In this document: positions 12,266 through 25,601 of the stretch, in pieces
Layout: the number at the start of each line of letters is the position of its first letter
Numbering within the stretch: the stretch's first letter is position 1
Translations under genes and position numbers: made by a program
The notes under the pieces: generated by a model
What the model saw: the letters and a program-made list of their open reading frames with translations, nothing else
Databases searched by the model: none
Told to the model about the DNA's origin: nothing
Assembly (NCBI GenBank): GCA_018398575.1
Contig: JAGTXZ010000011.1
Span: 62,001 to 126,000, forward strand
Direction of reading: 5' to 3'
Length of the DNA stretch: 64,000 nt
Source: Ampelomyces quisqualis
Lineage: Eukaryota > Ascomycota > Dothideomycetes > Pleosporales > Phaeosphaeriaceae

Positions 12266-13485
12266 AACAGAACCTAAACCTAACCCTAAGGGCGTTATAC
12301 TCTTTATTACTAATAACTCTTTCTATTCTCTTGCCTTGCCTAGCTACAACAGTAACTATACTAGTAGAAAATCCTAGTATATAATTCTTCTTCTATTAGT
12401 TACAAGCCTGCTAGAGTTGCTAAATTTTTTAGGTTAGTATAATTATAGAACGCACTTTATTAATTCTCTATATATATATAGTACGCATAATTACACTCTT
12501 TTATATATAGATGCGCTGCCTTATACGCTAGATTATAGTTGTAATATTATATCTTTTTATACTATTTCTTATAGAAAAGCTACTTAATTATATTAATTAT
12601 ATATAGATTATATTACTACAGCCTAGTCTTATTAGGGCTGCAACGTTACTAGTGCCCTCTCTCTTTTTAATAATAGTAATTAAGATATAGCAGTAATTCT
12701 AACAGCTTTTTATATTATATATATAGTAGCTTAGTTAAGTTTACGTATTACGCAAAGAAGAAGTAAGAGTTATAGTAGTAGTAGCAACGCAGATAGAAAG
12801 CGCGCTAGTATAGTATTAGAAAAATATAATTAGACTGCGTCTTTAGTACTAGAGTTAGAGTTAAATGCGCTAGTAGTACGCATTTATTAGACTAGGTCTT
12901 ACGCTAATAGTTGTAAACGTTAGATAGTGTTACTATTACTAGTAGCTTAGAAGAGTTAGATATTTGCACTGTTAAAGAAGTAGCTATATATAGATTTAGA
13001 GTTAGAGTTATTAGAATAGAGTTACTAAGCCTTTCTATTTCAAGATATAATTACCTTACTTAGGCTAGAATAAGAAGATATAACATTAGTCTATATAACT
13101 CTCTTTACGTCTAGTTAGCTAAATTACAATCGCAAATATATATACATAAAGACAATTTAGATAACTCTTAGTATTATTAACTATTATAACTACTTAAAAT
13201 AGGCTATAGCTCTCTACCTCTTCTCTTACCTATCTATATGCTATATTTGTATTACGTATACGCTCTAATAGCCTTCTTAAATATCTTACACGCGTTACTG
13301 CTACTGCTATAAGTAATTAGGCCTAGGTTAAGAATCTTAACGTGCTTAATATAGCGCGCAGAGTTACTACTAGAAATCTTAAAGTTAGTAGGGCTTAAGT
13401 ACTTACTACTAGAGCTAACGTTAAGTGTAAAGATGTTAAGAATAAGAAAGCTATTAACGTTAACGCTAATACAACTATTATTATT
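12266..13485. other. isochore sequence between array and LTR element
   Basis: No gene recognised. A short run AACCTAAACCTAACCCTAAG at 12,271-12,290 looks telomere-like but is only about three degenerate units. Confidence 0.4.
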
Positions 13486-13490
13486 CTTAA

Positions 13491-13772
13491 TATAAGGATG
13501 CTATAGCGTAGAGCTGTTAGTTGCGTAGTAATGCGCCTGCGCTACAATAACGCTACCCTAGCGTTCTTACGCATAGAATATGCATAGCTGCCCTAGCATC
13601 TTAATAGCGCTACGCTAGCGCAGACCTAGTGTATTCTAGTTGTAAGGATATATGTCTAGTTATATCTACAAAAGAGTAGTTCTGCACTAAAGTAACAGAA
13701 CAGAAATTAACTTACTTCTACTTATACTACTATTATTATCTTGTAACTTTGCTACTATACAAACCTCTTATA
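13491..13772 (+). repeat. 5' LTR of the Gypsy element
   Basis: 282 bp, matching 20,201-20,482 over its whole length. Differences noted by eye are transitions, for example AATATG against AACGCG inside the shared GTTCTTACGCATAGAA context. Preceded by CTTAA. Confidence 0.9.
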
Positions 13773-13999
13773 GTTTTAATTCCTCTACCTTGTAAAAGGA
13801 TAGCAGCCTAGTTACCTAATAACAATAGATTAGGATCTACTCCTAAGCCTACTAGCTAATCTATTAAGGGAAAACACCCCTAATAAGGAATTAATGCTTA
13901 GCCTAGGCAAACGCTTAGCGCAGCTAAAGCGCTAGCGCTAAGAACTTAAGGAGTAAGCTAAGATCTAGACTCTAGAGAAGGAAGTACGCTAATAGGAGC

Positions 14000-14900
14000 A
14001 ATTATTAGCAGGTAAACAACCTCTCTTACCTTCTAAACAGCCTATAGGCGCCCTAAATAAAACAGATCTACTAACCCCCCTAGTTGGACGCGACACGTCC
14101 CTACTAGCGCAACGCCCCTAACTTAACCTATTAGCGCTACTAGAGCGCGGGCTAAAGATTAAGAAATTTCCTGTCTTTAAAGGTAAGAGAATTAGAGAGT
14201 ATTAGGACTTTAAGGCTTAGCTATCTATTACCTTTTAATTAGATCTCTTAGCCTTCTAGCTTAAGAACCAAAAGATTACCTTTACTCTCTAGTACCTATA
14301 AACTACGTTTTAACAGATATAGATATAGAGGAAATAGAAAGACAACAGTAAAACGCTAGCGTAGCGTAATATAATATCTTTTCTACTTAATTAGATTAAG
14401 AGCCTTATAAATAGAGAGCTTTAAGTTACTATATAGTATTAAAAGGCATCCTAAAAGGACAGCTAAATAGTAAACAAATTTGTAGCCTATCTATCTACTT
14501 TAGAAAATTAGGTAAATCTCTCTTATAAGCAGAAACACTTAGTAATACACTTGTACAGCAAACTCTGCCTAGAGATTAGAGTAGCTCTCTTTAACTATAC
14601 TAAGTTTTCTACTACCTATAGAGAACTTGTTAAACACGCTGTAATGCTAGAAGACAACTTGCGCTGCAGTAGTAGTATACTATTACTATACTATTACACA
14701 CATAGAACGCTTAGTACAGAAAAAACTTTGCAGCCTAAACTAGACGCAATAGCTCTATAACGTTATGTTACTAGTACTGCAAACTTAAGCCTAAAGCTAA
14801 CTAACGCCTGCTACTATTACAGTAAGATAGGCTATTAGGCTAGAGAGTGTAGATTAAGGCTTAACAGCTCTTCTCTTGTTACTAGTTTAAACGCAATACA
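14000..14900 (+). pseudogene. decayed gag with a CCHC zinc knuckle
   Basis: The plus-strand frame at about 14,150-14,760 is Gag-like. The most open piece is at 14,551-14,760. At about 14,805-14,855 a zinc knuckle can be read in which the second Cys and the His are both now Tyr, and a TAG replaces a probable Trp after it. The remaining first and last Cys keep the CX2CX4HX4C spacing. This is the expected product of G-to-A and C-to-T changes in a nucleocapsid domain. Confidence 0.7.
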
Positions 14901-15099
14901 AATAAAAAACAAGTAGGCCTAAAAAAAGCCTTCTTCTTAACAGCCTAAGTTCTACTATAATAAAAGAATTATATTAAAGTACTTAGGACACTGCGTAATA
15001 ACAGCGCTGCGCAGCCTATACAAATTCTAATTAACTGTAGTGCAGAACTTAGCACTATTAACAAGAGAGTTACCTTACTTAAGGATCTTCCTTATATTA

Positions 15100-18000
15100 A
15101 CAGCGCTGCGCTACTAACTATCTGCTTACCTAACTTAAGCACTGTGCTTAGCTTCTACACTTATTAAGCTTATCTAACAATAAAGAATAACTAAAGTATA
15201 ACTAAGTCCTTTACTACTATCCTATACAGAATTACTAATATAGTACAACCTGTTATTTTAGGTCTACTAAGCCTAAAAGAGGGGCGCGTTGTTATTAACT
15301 GCAAGTTAAAGTAGTAGCGCTACAAGCTTAACACTAATATAATAAGGGTTAAAGACGTAAAAACCTTTGCAGAATCTCTTTATAATAAGCTAAGCGTGTA
15401 CGCAGTCTTAGTAGGCAGTCTATAATCCTTCTCTACTAAATACCTATTATAGCCTATTAAACTTAAGGATTTTAAAGATGTTATAAACAGTAACGCTGCT
15501 AACGCGCTGCTGCAGCACTATAGAGGCAACTACGCTATTAAGTTAGAAGAAGAAACTATAGCTCTATATAGGCTGCTCTATAACCTCTTACTAAAGGAGC
15601 TAAGTATACTGCGCGACTACTTAGCAACAGCGCAAAGCCTAGGCTAGATCTAAGAAAGTATAAGCCTTGCAGGGGCACCTATTCTGTTTGTGCCTAAAAA
15701 AGATAGAACGCTACGCCTTTACGTAGATTATTAAGGCCTTAATTAAGTTACCAAGAAGAATAGACTAGCTCTTCCCTTAATTAAGGAAACTCTTAATTAG
15801 CTCTATAGATTAGTAAAGTTTACTAAGCTTAATCTTAAGAACGCGTATTACTAGATTAGAATCTAGCAAAGTAACAAGTAGAAGACAGCGTTTTACACAC
15901 AATATAGCTACTTTAAGTATATAGTTATACTCTTTAGGCTAACTAACGCGCTTGCTACGTTCTAGGGGTATATTAACAGAGCCTTAGCCTTGTATCTAGA
16001 TATCTTTTGCGTTATCTATCTTAATAATATTCTAATCTTTTCTTAAAAGGGAGAGGATTATTAGGAACAGGTAAGAAAAGTACTTGCTAAGCTAAGAGAA
16101 TACAGTCTTTTTATTAACTTAAAAAAGTGTACCTTTGCTACTAACTAAGTTAAGTTCCTAGAGTTTATTATACGCCTTAATAGTGTTATAATAGATCTAG
16201 AACAGGTTTGCGCAGTTATTAATTAGCCTACGCTAACGTTCTTTAAGGATATTTAAGTCTTTTTAGGCTTTACAAACTTCTATTAACGCTTTATACAGAG
16301 TTTCTCTGTTATTATTAGCCTAATTACTAATCTTCTAAAAGGATTAGTTTAAGAAAAGAAGTCTAGTTCTTTTAACTAGCCTAACGCTGCAGAGAAAGCA
16401 AAGCGCTAGCTATACAACAGGTTTACAACTGCGCCTGTTCTACAGCACTACAATTATACACTCTTATCTAAGTTAGAAACTAATGCCTCTATTTAGAGAG
16501 TAGCAGGCATTTTCTTCTAACTCTATGCGGATAGGAACTAGCACTCTGTAGCCTTCTAGTTAAGGAAGCTCTTGCCTACAGAAAGGAACTACTATATATA
16601 CAACCTAGAGCTTCTTACTATTATTATAGTAGTGCAGCACTAGCGTTACTACGTTAAGAGGCTAGCAATTTAGTTAGAAATATAGACAGACTATAACAAC
16701 CTACGCAGCTTTATAGGCACGTTAACCCTGTTTAGAAGATAGGCTAGCTAGGTAATAAAGCTAGCTGCTTATAACTTTAAGATTAAGTATTAGTCTAGAA
16801 AGATAAATCCTGCAGATAGGCCTTTAAGGTAACCTGTAGACAACAGCAATACGCTAGATGTTTAACTATTAGATATATTGCTAGTACTGCAAAAGAAGTT
16901 GCAGCTAGTAGAAACTTAAGCTAAGCTACCTAGTAAGGAGCTAGCGTTAGTAAGAAGCTAGACAATAGCTTAATAGTAAGCAGGTACTCTATATCTTAAT
17001 AAAGATGTTTCTATAAGCCTAGCGCACAGCGTTAAGGCAACAGCTATAAGCTACAGCTCTAATTAGAGGAACCCTAAGGGCAGACTAGTAATAACCTACA
17101 GAGTTATGTAGTTACAAAGCCTAACGCATAGCGTTAAGGCAACAGCTAGGAGCTATAGCTCTAATTAGGAGATTCCTAAGAGTAGACTAGTAATAGCCTA
17201 AAGGGTTACACAGTTATAAGTAAGAGCTGCAGCCTTAAGAAGGTTAGCTTATAAAGAACTCTCTAAGTCCTTCTTTAAGATCTGTGTACAAGTATAACAG
17301 AATAACCTAAAAGCAGTTGTAATACGCAGGGATGTTAAATCTCTAGCGTCTGCCTATTAAGGTAACAGTAAACGCCTAAGGCACTAGAAGCTTAACGCTT
17401 TAGGCAGCCTTTAGTTTAAAAACTAATTATATATTCTACTAGAACTAGCTCTTAGAGCTAAGCTTCTTAAGCTGTATTACAACAATCTACTTGCTAGCTA
17501 TTTTAGGTAGGCTAAAACGCTTAAGCTTATAGCCTAATACTACTATTAGCCTAGGCTTAAGAAAGAGCTTAAGGAGTATATTAACTCTTACTTAGTATGC
17601 TAAGGCACAAAGTTACTTAAGCAGCGCTCTACTAGCGTATTAAACGCGCTTCCCTAACCTTAGAGACTATAGTAAGAAATTACAATAGATTTTGTTATAG
17701 GCCTACTACCTGCTAAGCGCTACAGCGTTATATATAACGCAATACTTGTTATAGTTAACAGGTACACAAAAATAGCTAAGTATATCTCTACATAAAAAAC
17801 AGTTACTGCCTTACAATTAGTAGATCTGTTCTTAGAACACGTTATATAATTCTTTAGCTTACCTAAAGGTATTGTATCAGATTAAGAAAGTGTCTTTACT
17901 TCTTAGTTTTAGGCAGACTTCTACTTTATAGTAAAGGTAAAGCACTAGCTTAGCACTACCTTTTATCTGCAAACAGATAGCTAAATAAAGCGTTAAAATC

Positions 18001-18760
18001 AAACACTAGAGTAATACTTAAGGGCTTTTGTAAGTAATTAACCTAATAATTAGGTACACCTTCTGTTACTAGCAGAGTTTGTATATAATAATGCTAGACA
18101 GGCTATATTAGGAGTATCTCTATTCTTTGCCTACTATAAGTTCTACCTGCGCCTTAACTGCAAGCTAACAGCGCCTATTAGAGTTCCTAGCATTAAAAAG
18201 AGATTGCAAAAGCTTATATAAACTTAGGACGCTTTAGCTAATTACTAGAACAAAAGCTTGCAATACTAGGAACAATATCACAACAAGAAACATAGGCTCT
18301 AAGAGTTTAAACTAGAGGATATAGTCCTCTTATTAACAAAGCATCTGCGCCTACGCAGCGCTAGCAGGAAGCTATTACTGCGCTAGATAGGCCCCTTCCT
18401 AGTAGAAGAGTAAATTAGCTTACAAGCTTTTAGGATCTTACTTTTATTGCATATAAGAATCTACCTAGTATTCTACACCTCCTTGCTCTAGCTATTTGTT
18501 GCTAGGAAGAGAGAAGAGTTAACTTTACCTAAGCCTATTAATCTAGACGACAGCAAGAAGCTACAGCAACGCTATAAGGTTAAAGCTGTATTAGTAAAAA
18601 GGCGTAATAAGCGTTTAGTAAATTACCTAGTAAAATAGAAAGGCTAGCTACTAGAATATAACAAGTAGGTTAATTAAAAAGACATAGACAAATTACTTAT
18701 AGAGAAGTATAACTAGAGAGGAGATTAATTATTATTACAAATTAATATACAGAAAAAACA
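15100..18760 (+). pseudogene. decayed Gypsy pol: RT, RNase H, integrase, chromodomain
   Basis: The RT entry motif reads YVDY*GLN at about 15,720, followed by a typical LPLIKETL. The catalytic YxDD box at 16,017-16,043 reads YLNNILIFS, both Asp changed to Asn by TGA-to-TAA changes. RNase H-like sequence lies at about 16,450-16,700. The integrase core (IDFVIGLLP, about 17,675-17,720) follows. A chromodomain tail with the form YLV-K-[stop]-KGW..EYN lies at about 18,620-18,670. The order RT-RH-IN with a C-terminal chromodomain is diagnostic of fungal chromoviruses. Stops are nearly all TAG or TAA. Confidence 0.88.
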
Positions 18761-18867
18761 AAAGAAAAAACAAAGGAAAAAAGAAAAAAAAGAAAAAAAA
18801 ACTAGGCGCCTTAGCAGCGCAACGCTAGCGCCTAAGCAGCACAACTAGGCATAAACGCTAGCTTACT

Positions 18868-20150
18868 CTAGAAAGTCTTTGTTATCTAGGTTCTTAGAGA
18901 TAGAGAACTTGTCTCTACTACCCTCCTTATCCTCTCTCTTAACCTTTCCTATACCTTTCTGCTCCTCTGCAGCAGCTTTACCTAGATTACCTACTAGCTT
19001 ATAAGTTAATAGTATAGTAGCAGCGCGTTAAGAGCGCTTTAGCTTACTCTTAGTAGTAGAGCGCTTAAAGAAAGGCTGCCTAGATAGCTAAGACTTAGCC
19101 AGGTGTTTTCTAGGGGCCTTAGCCTTAGCCTTAGCCTTAGCCTTACTCTTAGCCTTACCCTTTCTTTTAGAAGAAGGGAGCGTAGAGGTAAGGCTCTAAG
19201 AAGGAGGGGTTTTATCTCTCTCCTTCTCCTGCTCTTTACGCCTCCTAGAATTAGAGCCTTAGTTGCTAGCAGCGCTCTCTAAATTAAGGTTAGAATTAGA
19301 CTGCGCGTTAGCCTTGCTAAGCAGCAGCAGATTAGCCTAGACAACGTTAGAACAACAGCGCAGTAACTGTAAGAAAGAAGAAAAATAACTTACCTAGGCC
19401 TGTAGGAGATTAAGAATGCCTTCTACTATAGTAGAAAAGTAGTTAGTTGCCTTAACCTGTAGGATTTAGATCTTATTACCCTTAGGCTAATAGCAACCTC
19501 TAAACTTAACTTCCTTATAGAGGAAAAGCTCTACTAAGGTAGTCTACTAGCGCAACGCTGTCTCTTACGCGTTAACATCTAGGTCTACTCTAGCCTTATT
19601 AGTAGCAAAGCGCTGCTACTGCTAGTATAGAGCATTCTAGCCCTTAATAAAACTTAGTAGCACTAGAGTGTAAGACTTCTTCTTATAGGCGCACTTATTG
19701 CACTATAGGCTGCTAGAGACGTAGTTATACACTATACTATTAATCTTTAGACCTTTAGCACAACGCAGGCAAACTAGCTTAGCTAGCTTAATATTAGAGA
19801 CGCTACTGCAGCAGGCAACAGGCGTAGCCTAAACGCTAAGTTAGTAACGTTGCAACGCTAGCGTTATACTACTTATAGAGATAGTAAGAGTAGTAGGCAG
19901 TATAGGTGTAGTGCTTATAGTAATTAATATAGAGGCAATAGAGTTGCAATAGCGTAAAGCTAGAAGATAGTGTAGTAGTAATAGTAATGTAATTGTTACT
20001 AAGAAAGCAAAAAGGATTAGGCATATAAAGTTCTGCTATAATTCTGCTATTACTATAGCTACTAGCTGCCTCTTAGATTTACCTAGAGTTTTAGCCTTAG
20101 CATAATAACAGCTCTTATAACAACAACGTTAAGCATGCGCTAACAAGACC
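18868..20150 (-). pseudogene. extra antisense ORF inside the Gypsy element, Cys-rich and Lys-rich
   Basis: Between the chromodomain and the 3' LTR, the minus strand can be read as a single frame of about 400 codons broken only by TAG/TAA, ending in a stop at about 18,868. The N-terminal third contains CxxC pairs (CLRC and CNKC, about 37 codons apart; about 19,680-19,780), like a small zinc-binding module. The middle is Ser/Asn-rich. The C-terminal third has KAKAKAKA-type repeats and further basic patches, suggesting nuclear or nucleic-acid binding. No frameshift was needed. Its function and family are unknown. It could be a captured host gene or an accessory gene of this element lineage. The start is uncertain because ATG codons are rarely kept. 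Confidence 0.6.
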
Positions 20151-20200
20151 TAACATTATACAAATTACTAGAATAGTAATTCTAGAGAAAAAGAAATAAT

Positions 20201-20482
20201 TATAAGAATGCTATAGCGTAGAGCTATTGGTTGCGTAGTAATGCGCCTGCGCTACAACAACGCTACTCTAGCGTTCTTACGCATAGAACGCGTATAGCTA
20301 CCCTAGCGTCTTAACAGCGCTACGCTAGCGCAGACCTAGTGTATTCTAGTTATAAGAACACGCGTCTAGTTGTATCTACAAAAGAGCAGTTCTGCACTAA
20401 AGTAATAGAACAGGAATTAACTTACTTCTACTTATACTGCTATTATTATCCTATAACTTTACTACTATACAAACCTTTTATA
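20201..20482 (+). repeat. 3' LTR of the Gypsy element
   Basis: Full-length partner of 13,491-13,772, starting TATAAG and ending CTTTTATA. Followed by CTTAA, the second copy of the target duplication. Confidence 0.9.
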
Positions 20483-20549
20483 CTTAATAAGAGTAGTAAA
20501 GGCGCACTGCACTACCTACTTACTATTAGCGTTACAGGTAATAGGCACA

Positions 20550-22240
20550 CCTAGGATTATAATAGAGCCTTCTAGCTAGAAGACGTAGCTAACACTAATA
20601 AGCTCTAGATTATTAACCTTAGTTATGTAGAGGTAGCTAGAGAGGGCGTAGAAGTTGTTAAGTTTATCTGCCTTAACAAGCTTAATCTAGAAGTGCCTAA
20701 GATTATTTGCGTAGTTATTAGTAAGAGTATAGATATATAGTGCACTACTAAGTAGTGCTATATAAGTGCGCTTAACAAAGCGCTTAACGCGCTAGAAATA
20801 GGTCTACGCGCATGCGTTAGTAATATTTAAGTGTAATAGAAAGAGATATATATATTAGAGTTAGTTATATTAAGAATATTAAGGTTGTAATATTATTATT
20901 AAGTAGATATAGAAAGTAAGATAGAAGAGAGGCTGTACATAAAGCAGGTATTTATACTATTCTAGGCACTAGCCTAACTCTAGCCTAATTGCGCTCTTAC
21001 TTAAGAGATTACGCCTACAGCCTATAATTAGCGCCTAACTCTACTTATATAACAAAATAGAGCCTAACAGATCTTTCTACTAAACTAGCGTTGCCTTAAT
21101 CGCAACACTGCGTAAATAGTTAAGCTTTAAAAAGCTAGCCTAATTAACTAGTTAGTAGGTTTCTAGTAGCTATACATAATAATATAAATACGTATACTCT
21201 ATGCGCAGTTGCGCTAGCATATGCCAATTAGTTAGAGTTCTAATCTAAACTACTAACGCAGGTCTTATAAAGCAATAATCTATAATAGTGCCTTAAGCAG
21301 TAAATTAGTAATATATAACAGCGCAGTTAAGGCAGCACTCTTAAGTAGTAAGATTGCAGTAAGTAAGAGTAGATAAAAAGGCGTTAACGCACCTACTTCT
21401 AACTCTTTACTACTTAATTAGTATTACTAATATTCTTAACATCTTTAGTATTCTTAGTATATCTATTAAGCCTATATTACGCAAGAAGTTTAATCGCGCT
21501 ACTAGTAGTAGTAGAAAATCTAGCAGCAGTTGTTGCAGCAGTCTACACACGCTATTAAAGGTACACTATAGAAAGGATAACGCTAATTTACAGAGCCTAC
21601 TTTCTAAGTATAAGAGATATATATTTGTCTAATATTAACCTTTACTAACGCGCGTAAAGTCTTTAAGCTGTTTAAGGCTAGCAACTACATAAAGATTAAT
21701 AGTAAAAAAGATATGCTTACTATTTAGCGCCTTATTACTCTACTTGTTATATAGTTATTTTAATCTAAGTATGTTAAAGCTACTAGTACGTATAAAGGTT
21801 GCAATATACAATTTAACCTGCGCAGACGCGTTAACTATAGCCCTAACTTTTGTAATAGACGTATTCTAAGCTACTTATTTCTTACAAACCTTAGTAAGCT
21901 ATTTACCTCCTATATAGGCGCAACTTTCTTATAGAATTAAATCCTCTTTCTCGTCTACTATATAGCTATTAGTTCTATTTACAATCTTAAAGGTTGCTAG
22001 CACTATTGCAACCTAAGTAGTCTAATAGTATTATATTACTAACTAATAGATAATAAGAGCTATATACGCTTTAGTAGTGCGTGCAGTAACTATGTCTACT
22101 ACAGTTCCTCTTGCACTTTGCTTACTAACCTTAACTAGTGCTTGCTTATGCACTAAAGAAACTAGATAGAAGAGATTAGAAGAGGTAGAGAGAGGTAGAG
22201 AAAGAGAGCAGACGTGTAGACTAGCTAGCATTCTATTTAA
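20550..22240 (+). pseudogene. decayed plus-strand ORF(s), unrecognised
   Basis: Downstream of the LTR element the plus strand gives protein-like frames at about 20,560-20,900 and 21,630-22,240, broken mainly by TAG, with a few frame changes between. Hydrophobic and charged residues are well mixed, and the last part ends in a basic stretch. No domain is recognised. It lies outside the LTR element and is therefore a separate, older repeat. Confidence 0.35.
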
Positions 22241-22249
22241 TAAAGTAGA

Positions 22250-24900
22250 AATAGCTAAATACAGTTTTAATATTTGCCTATTCTTACTCTTACGTAAAAT
22301 CTAATTTATCTATTATATTTGCAAACTAGACCTTATTATTAGAGTTAGTATAGAAGACATGCTTATTTTACTTTATAAACTTAGAGATGTTATAAAACTT
22401 ATGCTTAGCAGCTAGTATATCTTAATCTTTAGTTATAGCTACTAACACTTAAGAACCTATAGCTAATACTATATTAGTATTAAACTTAGCAACCTTAACA
22501 CTTAACATCTTGCTACCTACTGTAATAATATCTAGACTTATAGGCTTCTGCTTAACTACGCAACGCTCTAGCTTAAGATAAGGTTAAGTATAAGACCCTT
22601 TAAGAAATAACTTAATAGCTAAAGAGTAAATGTTATAGGCTAGTGTATATGTTATATAATCTAACTTTGTCTATATATTATACGTGCTCTTAATCTGCAA
22701 TTAAAGTGCTAAATAGAATCTACTAGTTAATATAATAGTATTAAACGTTAAGAGGATATTATACGTACTATTGCAAAAGTTTTAAATGTTAAGCTTATAT
22801 AAACAGTTAATATACTTAAGTATAATATTAATAGCTTTAAACAAATTAGGCTAACTGCGCTTGTTTATTAGACCTGTTCTAAGAAGGCAGTCTTAGAGAA
22901 CTAGTTTAGACACACTCTTAGTTATTAACTAACGCAAATAGAGTATCTTATACCTATACTAATGCTAGTCTGCACTATAGAATATAACAGCTAATAGGTT
23001 AAGTAACTAATTAATCTACCTAACATCTCTAAGCTTAATAGTATTGCAAAGAAAAAGAAAAATCTTAGTCTCTTATAGAAAGTAACACATAGTTATATAT
23101 TTACTCCTCTTATTTTAGTTCTTTTTTTAGGCTAAAAGAGTAAACACCTTGCGTTAAACTCTGTTAAGGATATTATAATATTTCTCTAGTAATAGCCTCT
23201 AGACAGCTGTATTGTAGATAGACCTGTTATACATAGTAACATCTAAGAGTTTAAGTTTGTTATCTGCAACCTAGCCTCTAAAATAACTATAGTCTGCTAT
23301 ATCTGCATAAACTAAGGTAAGGATACAAGACTTCTATACTGCGCAGATTAATAGTTCTATAATATAGTACTTTGCATTGTCTTTATTAATACTAGTGCAA
23401 CTCTAAAGACTAATATTATAAAAGAGGTTATGTACTAACATAGTGCTAGCTAGGCTACTAAAATAGGTACAGATAATTAGATACGTAAGAGCCTAAAGGA
23501 TATAGAAGTATATAAGAAAACTAATTATCTAATTCTAGTAATTGTAACTTTATAAAGTAGTAAGCTGTTACTTGCGCTTTACACTTTAAATTAGCTTAGC
23601 TATCTTCTAGTTACCCTAGACAAGCTATAGTTATTACGCAAAATTACTATGTTCTTTCTCTAGTTTAAATTTAAACTATTTAAGAAAGATCTTGTTATAA
23701 ACTATATACGTGCTCTTAATTGTGCCCTTATTACAGAATATTGCGCTAAGTTAATAGATCTTGTTTTTAACCTTGTAATCTAGACAGCAGACAGCTAGAA
23801 ACTCTAGAGGCTATAGTAAGGTTTTATTAAAAATAGATAACACTGCCTCTCTGTGTACTGCGCAGATAGTATCTAATATTAAGTAGTAAAGAGTATTGTA
23901 GCGCACTCTATTGCGCATTATGTTTAGAGACTAGGTAATTAAATAGAGCTCTAAAGAAGTAGTAACGCAAACTATATCTTGCGTTAACGTTTCTACTAGA
24001 AGAAAAGAAGACTTAACTAGAATTGCAGTTGTTATATAATGCTAAAAACGCAACGCAACACCTAACGCTTAGTCCTGCGCAGTTTTAAGGAAAGAAAGGT
24101 TATTATATAACACTATAGTTTAGAAATTACATATAAGCTGCGTAAACCTCTATAAGTTAGTAGATAGACGTAAAGAGAATAGTATAATATTTACTTACAC
24201 GCGCTATATATACGCAATAATCTTATCTTGTGCACTAGTAAGAACCTTATACAAATTGCATAAACTATACTTTAAGAAAACTTTAATAACCTATCTCTTT
24301 ACTCTATTACTCTTAAGATATAACCTAAGCTTACGCGTTAAATAATTTGATTTTTTTTAGAAATAACAGTAGAGAACAATTGCTGTAACCAAGTTAATTG
24401 TAGCAGAATATTTAACCTGATTACTATAGTTATATTGCGCCTAGTAACTTTTCTTGTTTACTATTACGCTATTAAGTAAACTAAACTACAATAGCGCTTT
24501 AGCTTTAATAATAGCTGTAGATAAACGAAGCTTAAAGTCTTCTACTTAATAAGTAACAGAATTAAAGACGTTAAACCTAGGCTGTCTAATAAGTCTATAG
24601 AGCTTAGTATTAATCTAATTAAGCGTAAGACCTTTACTAATAATATTAGATATATACTTATTAATTAACTCTAATACTCTTAGTTAATTTAAGGCACTAG
24701 CAATAACAAGCGTACAACTCTACTAAAAGCCTATACTAGCCAAAATAATATACTACTCTATAAGATTCGCAATTGTTATGTAGAGTAACTTTAAGAGCTC
24801 TAAAACTTAACGCAGCTTCTCTTCTCTTAAGATTCTTACTTAACGTTACTGTGTAGAACTAGAGACCTTAGTACAACTAGACTTATTAGAGCTACTAAAG
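22250..24900 (-). pseudogene. decayed minus-strand repeat ORF, unrecognised
   Basis: A minus-strand frame is clear from about 22,930 to 22,270: more than 200 codons with stops only at TAG/TAA. It is rich in Asn, Ile, Leu and Lys. The layout faintly recalls fungal repeat-encoded proteins such as the DUF6589 type, but I cannot support that from memory alone. Sequence up to about 24,900 is probably the upstream part of the same repeat; I did not follow it in full. Confidence 0.4.
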
Positions 24901-25210
24901 TCTAGAGTACTAGCCTCTTTAGTATATATATTATAAGGCGCAAAAGAGCTGCTACTATAGAAGACAATAGAGGATAGTAGCAAAGAGGGCAGTAGTAGAG
25001 TAGGCAGAGGATTTAAAGCTGCCTTAAGCAGCAATAAAAAGGAACAGGCTATTAAAAGTTTAATAGTTTAGGTATATAGGTAAGGCAAAGGTATGTTTAA
25101 AATATTAGAAGTGCTAGGCGCATATAGCAGGTAGGTAAGTTAAAAAACTGCGTTACTATACAAAACATAGTATTTTATAAGAAGCGCCTACTAAAATTAT
25201 ACAAAAGTTC

Positions 25211-25339
25211 CTTAGACAGCAAAGACCTTTAGCCTCTGCCTGTAATCTAATTGGGTAGAGAAATAGCAGTAGAGCTGCTAGTAAGAGAAAGGCAGAGGCT
25301 ACGCTCTAAAGGAGCTAGTAAAGGTCTATACTGTCTAAG
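25211..25339. repeat. inverted repeat of about 20 bp around a 90-bp centre
   Basis: CTTAGACAG at 25,211-25,219 pairs with CTGTCTAAG at 25,331-25,339, and the pairing continues through AGACCTTT and again through AGCCTCTGCC/GGCAGAGGCT with a bulge. It could be a miniature inverted-repeat element or a hairpin at a repeat end. No target duplication was found. Confidence 0.5.
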
Positions 25340-25601
25340 CCTACTAAGATAACATTATAGAACTTATTACTAGACTTTAAAGTAATAGTAATAGGCAAGT
25401 ATAATAGACGCAGAACAGAACTACGTAGGCAAGAATTTTAGAGCAACGCGTACTTAAGCTGCTAAAAAAGCTTATTAATTATAGCTAGTATAGTAGCGTT
25501 AGGCAAGAGTAGTAAAGAAGTTATTAGAAGAGTTTAGAGAGTAGGTAAAATTCTCTTAGCAACCTTAGGCTTAGCAAATAGCTCTCTAAACAGTAGCAGC
25601 T

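Larger units (their letters stand above)
13486..20487 (+). mobile_element. complete Ty3/Gypsy LTR retrotransposon, mutated, with target duplication
   Basis: Two 282-bp direct repeats (13,491-13,772 and 20,201-20,482) flank a Gypsy-order pol. They start TATAAG and end CTTATA, as expected from TGTAAG...CTTACA after mutation. CTTAA lies directly outside both ends (13,486-13,490 and 20,483-20,487), a 5-bp target-site duplication. The internal order is gag with zinc knuckle, reverse transcriptase, RNase H, integrase, chromodomain, then a long antisense ORF before the 3' LTR. All frames carry stops, so the element is dead. The intact duplication shows that it inserted here and was inactivated afterwards without large rearrangement. 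Confidence 0.9.

Noticed and set aside
12271..12292. Telomere-like CCTAA repeats
   Set aside because: Only about three degenerate units inside an AT-rich repeat; no long run and no chromosome end.
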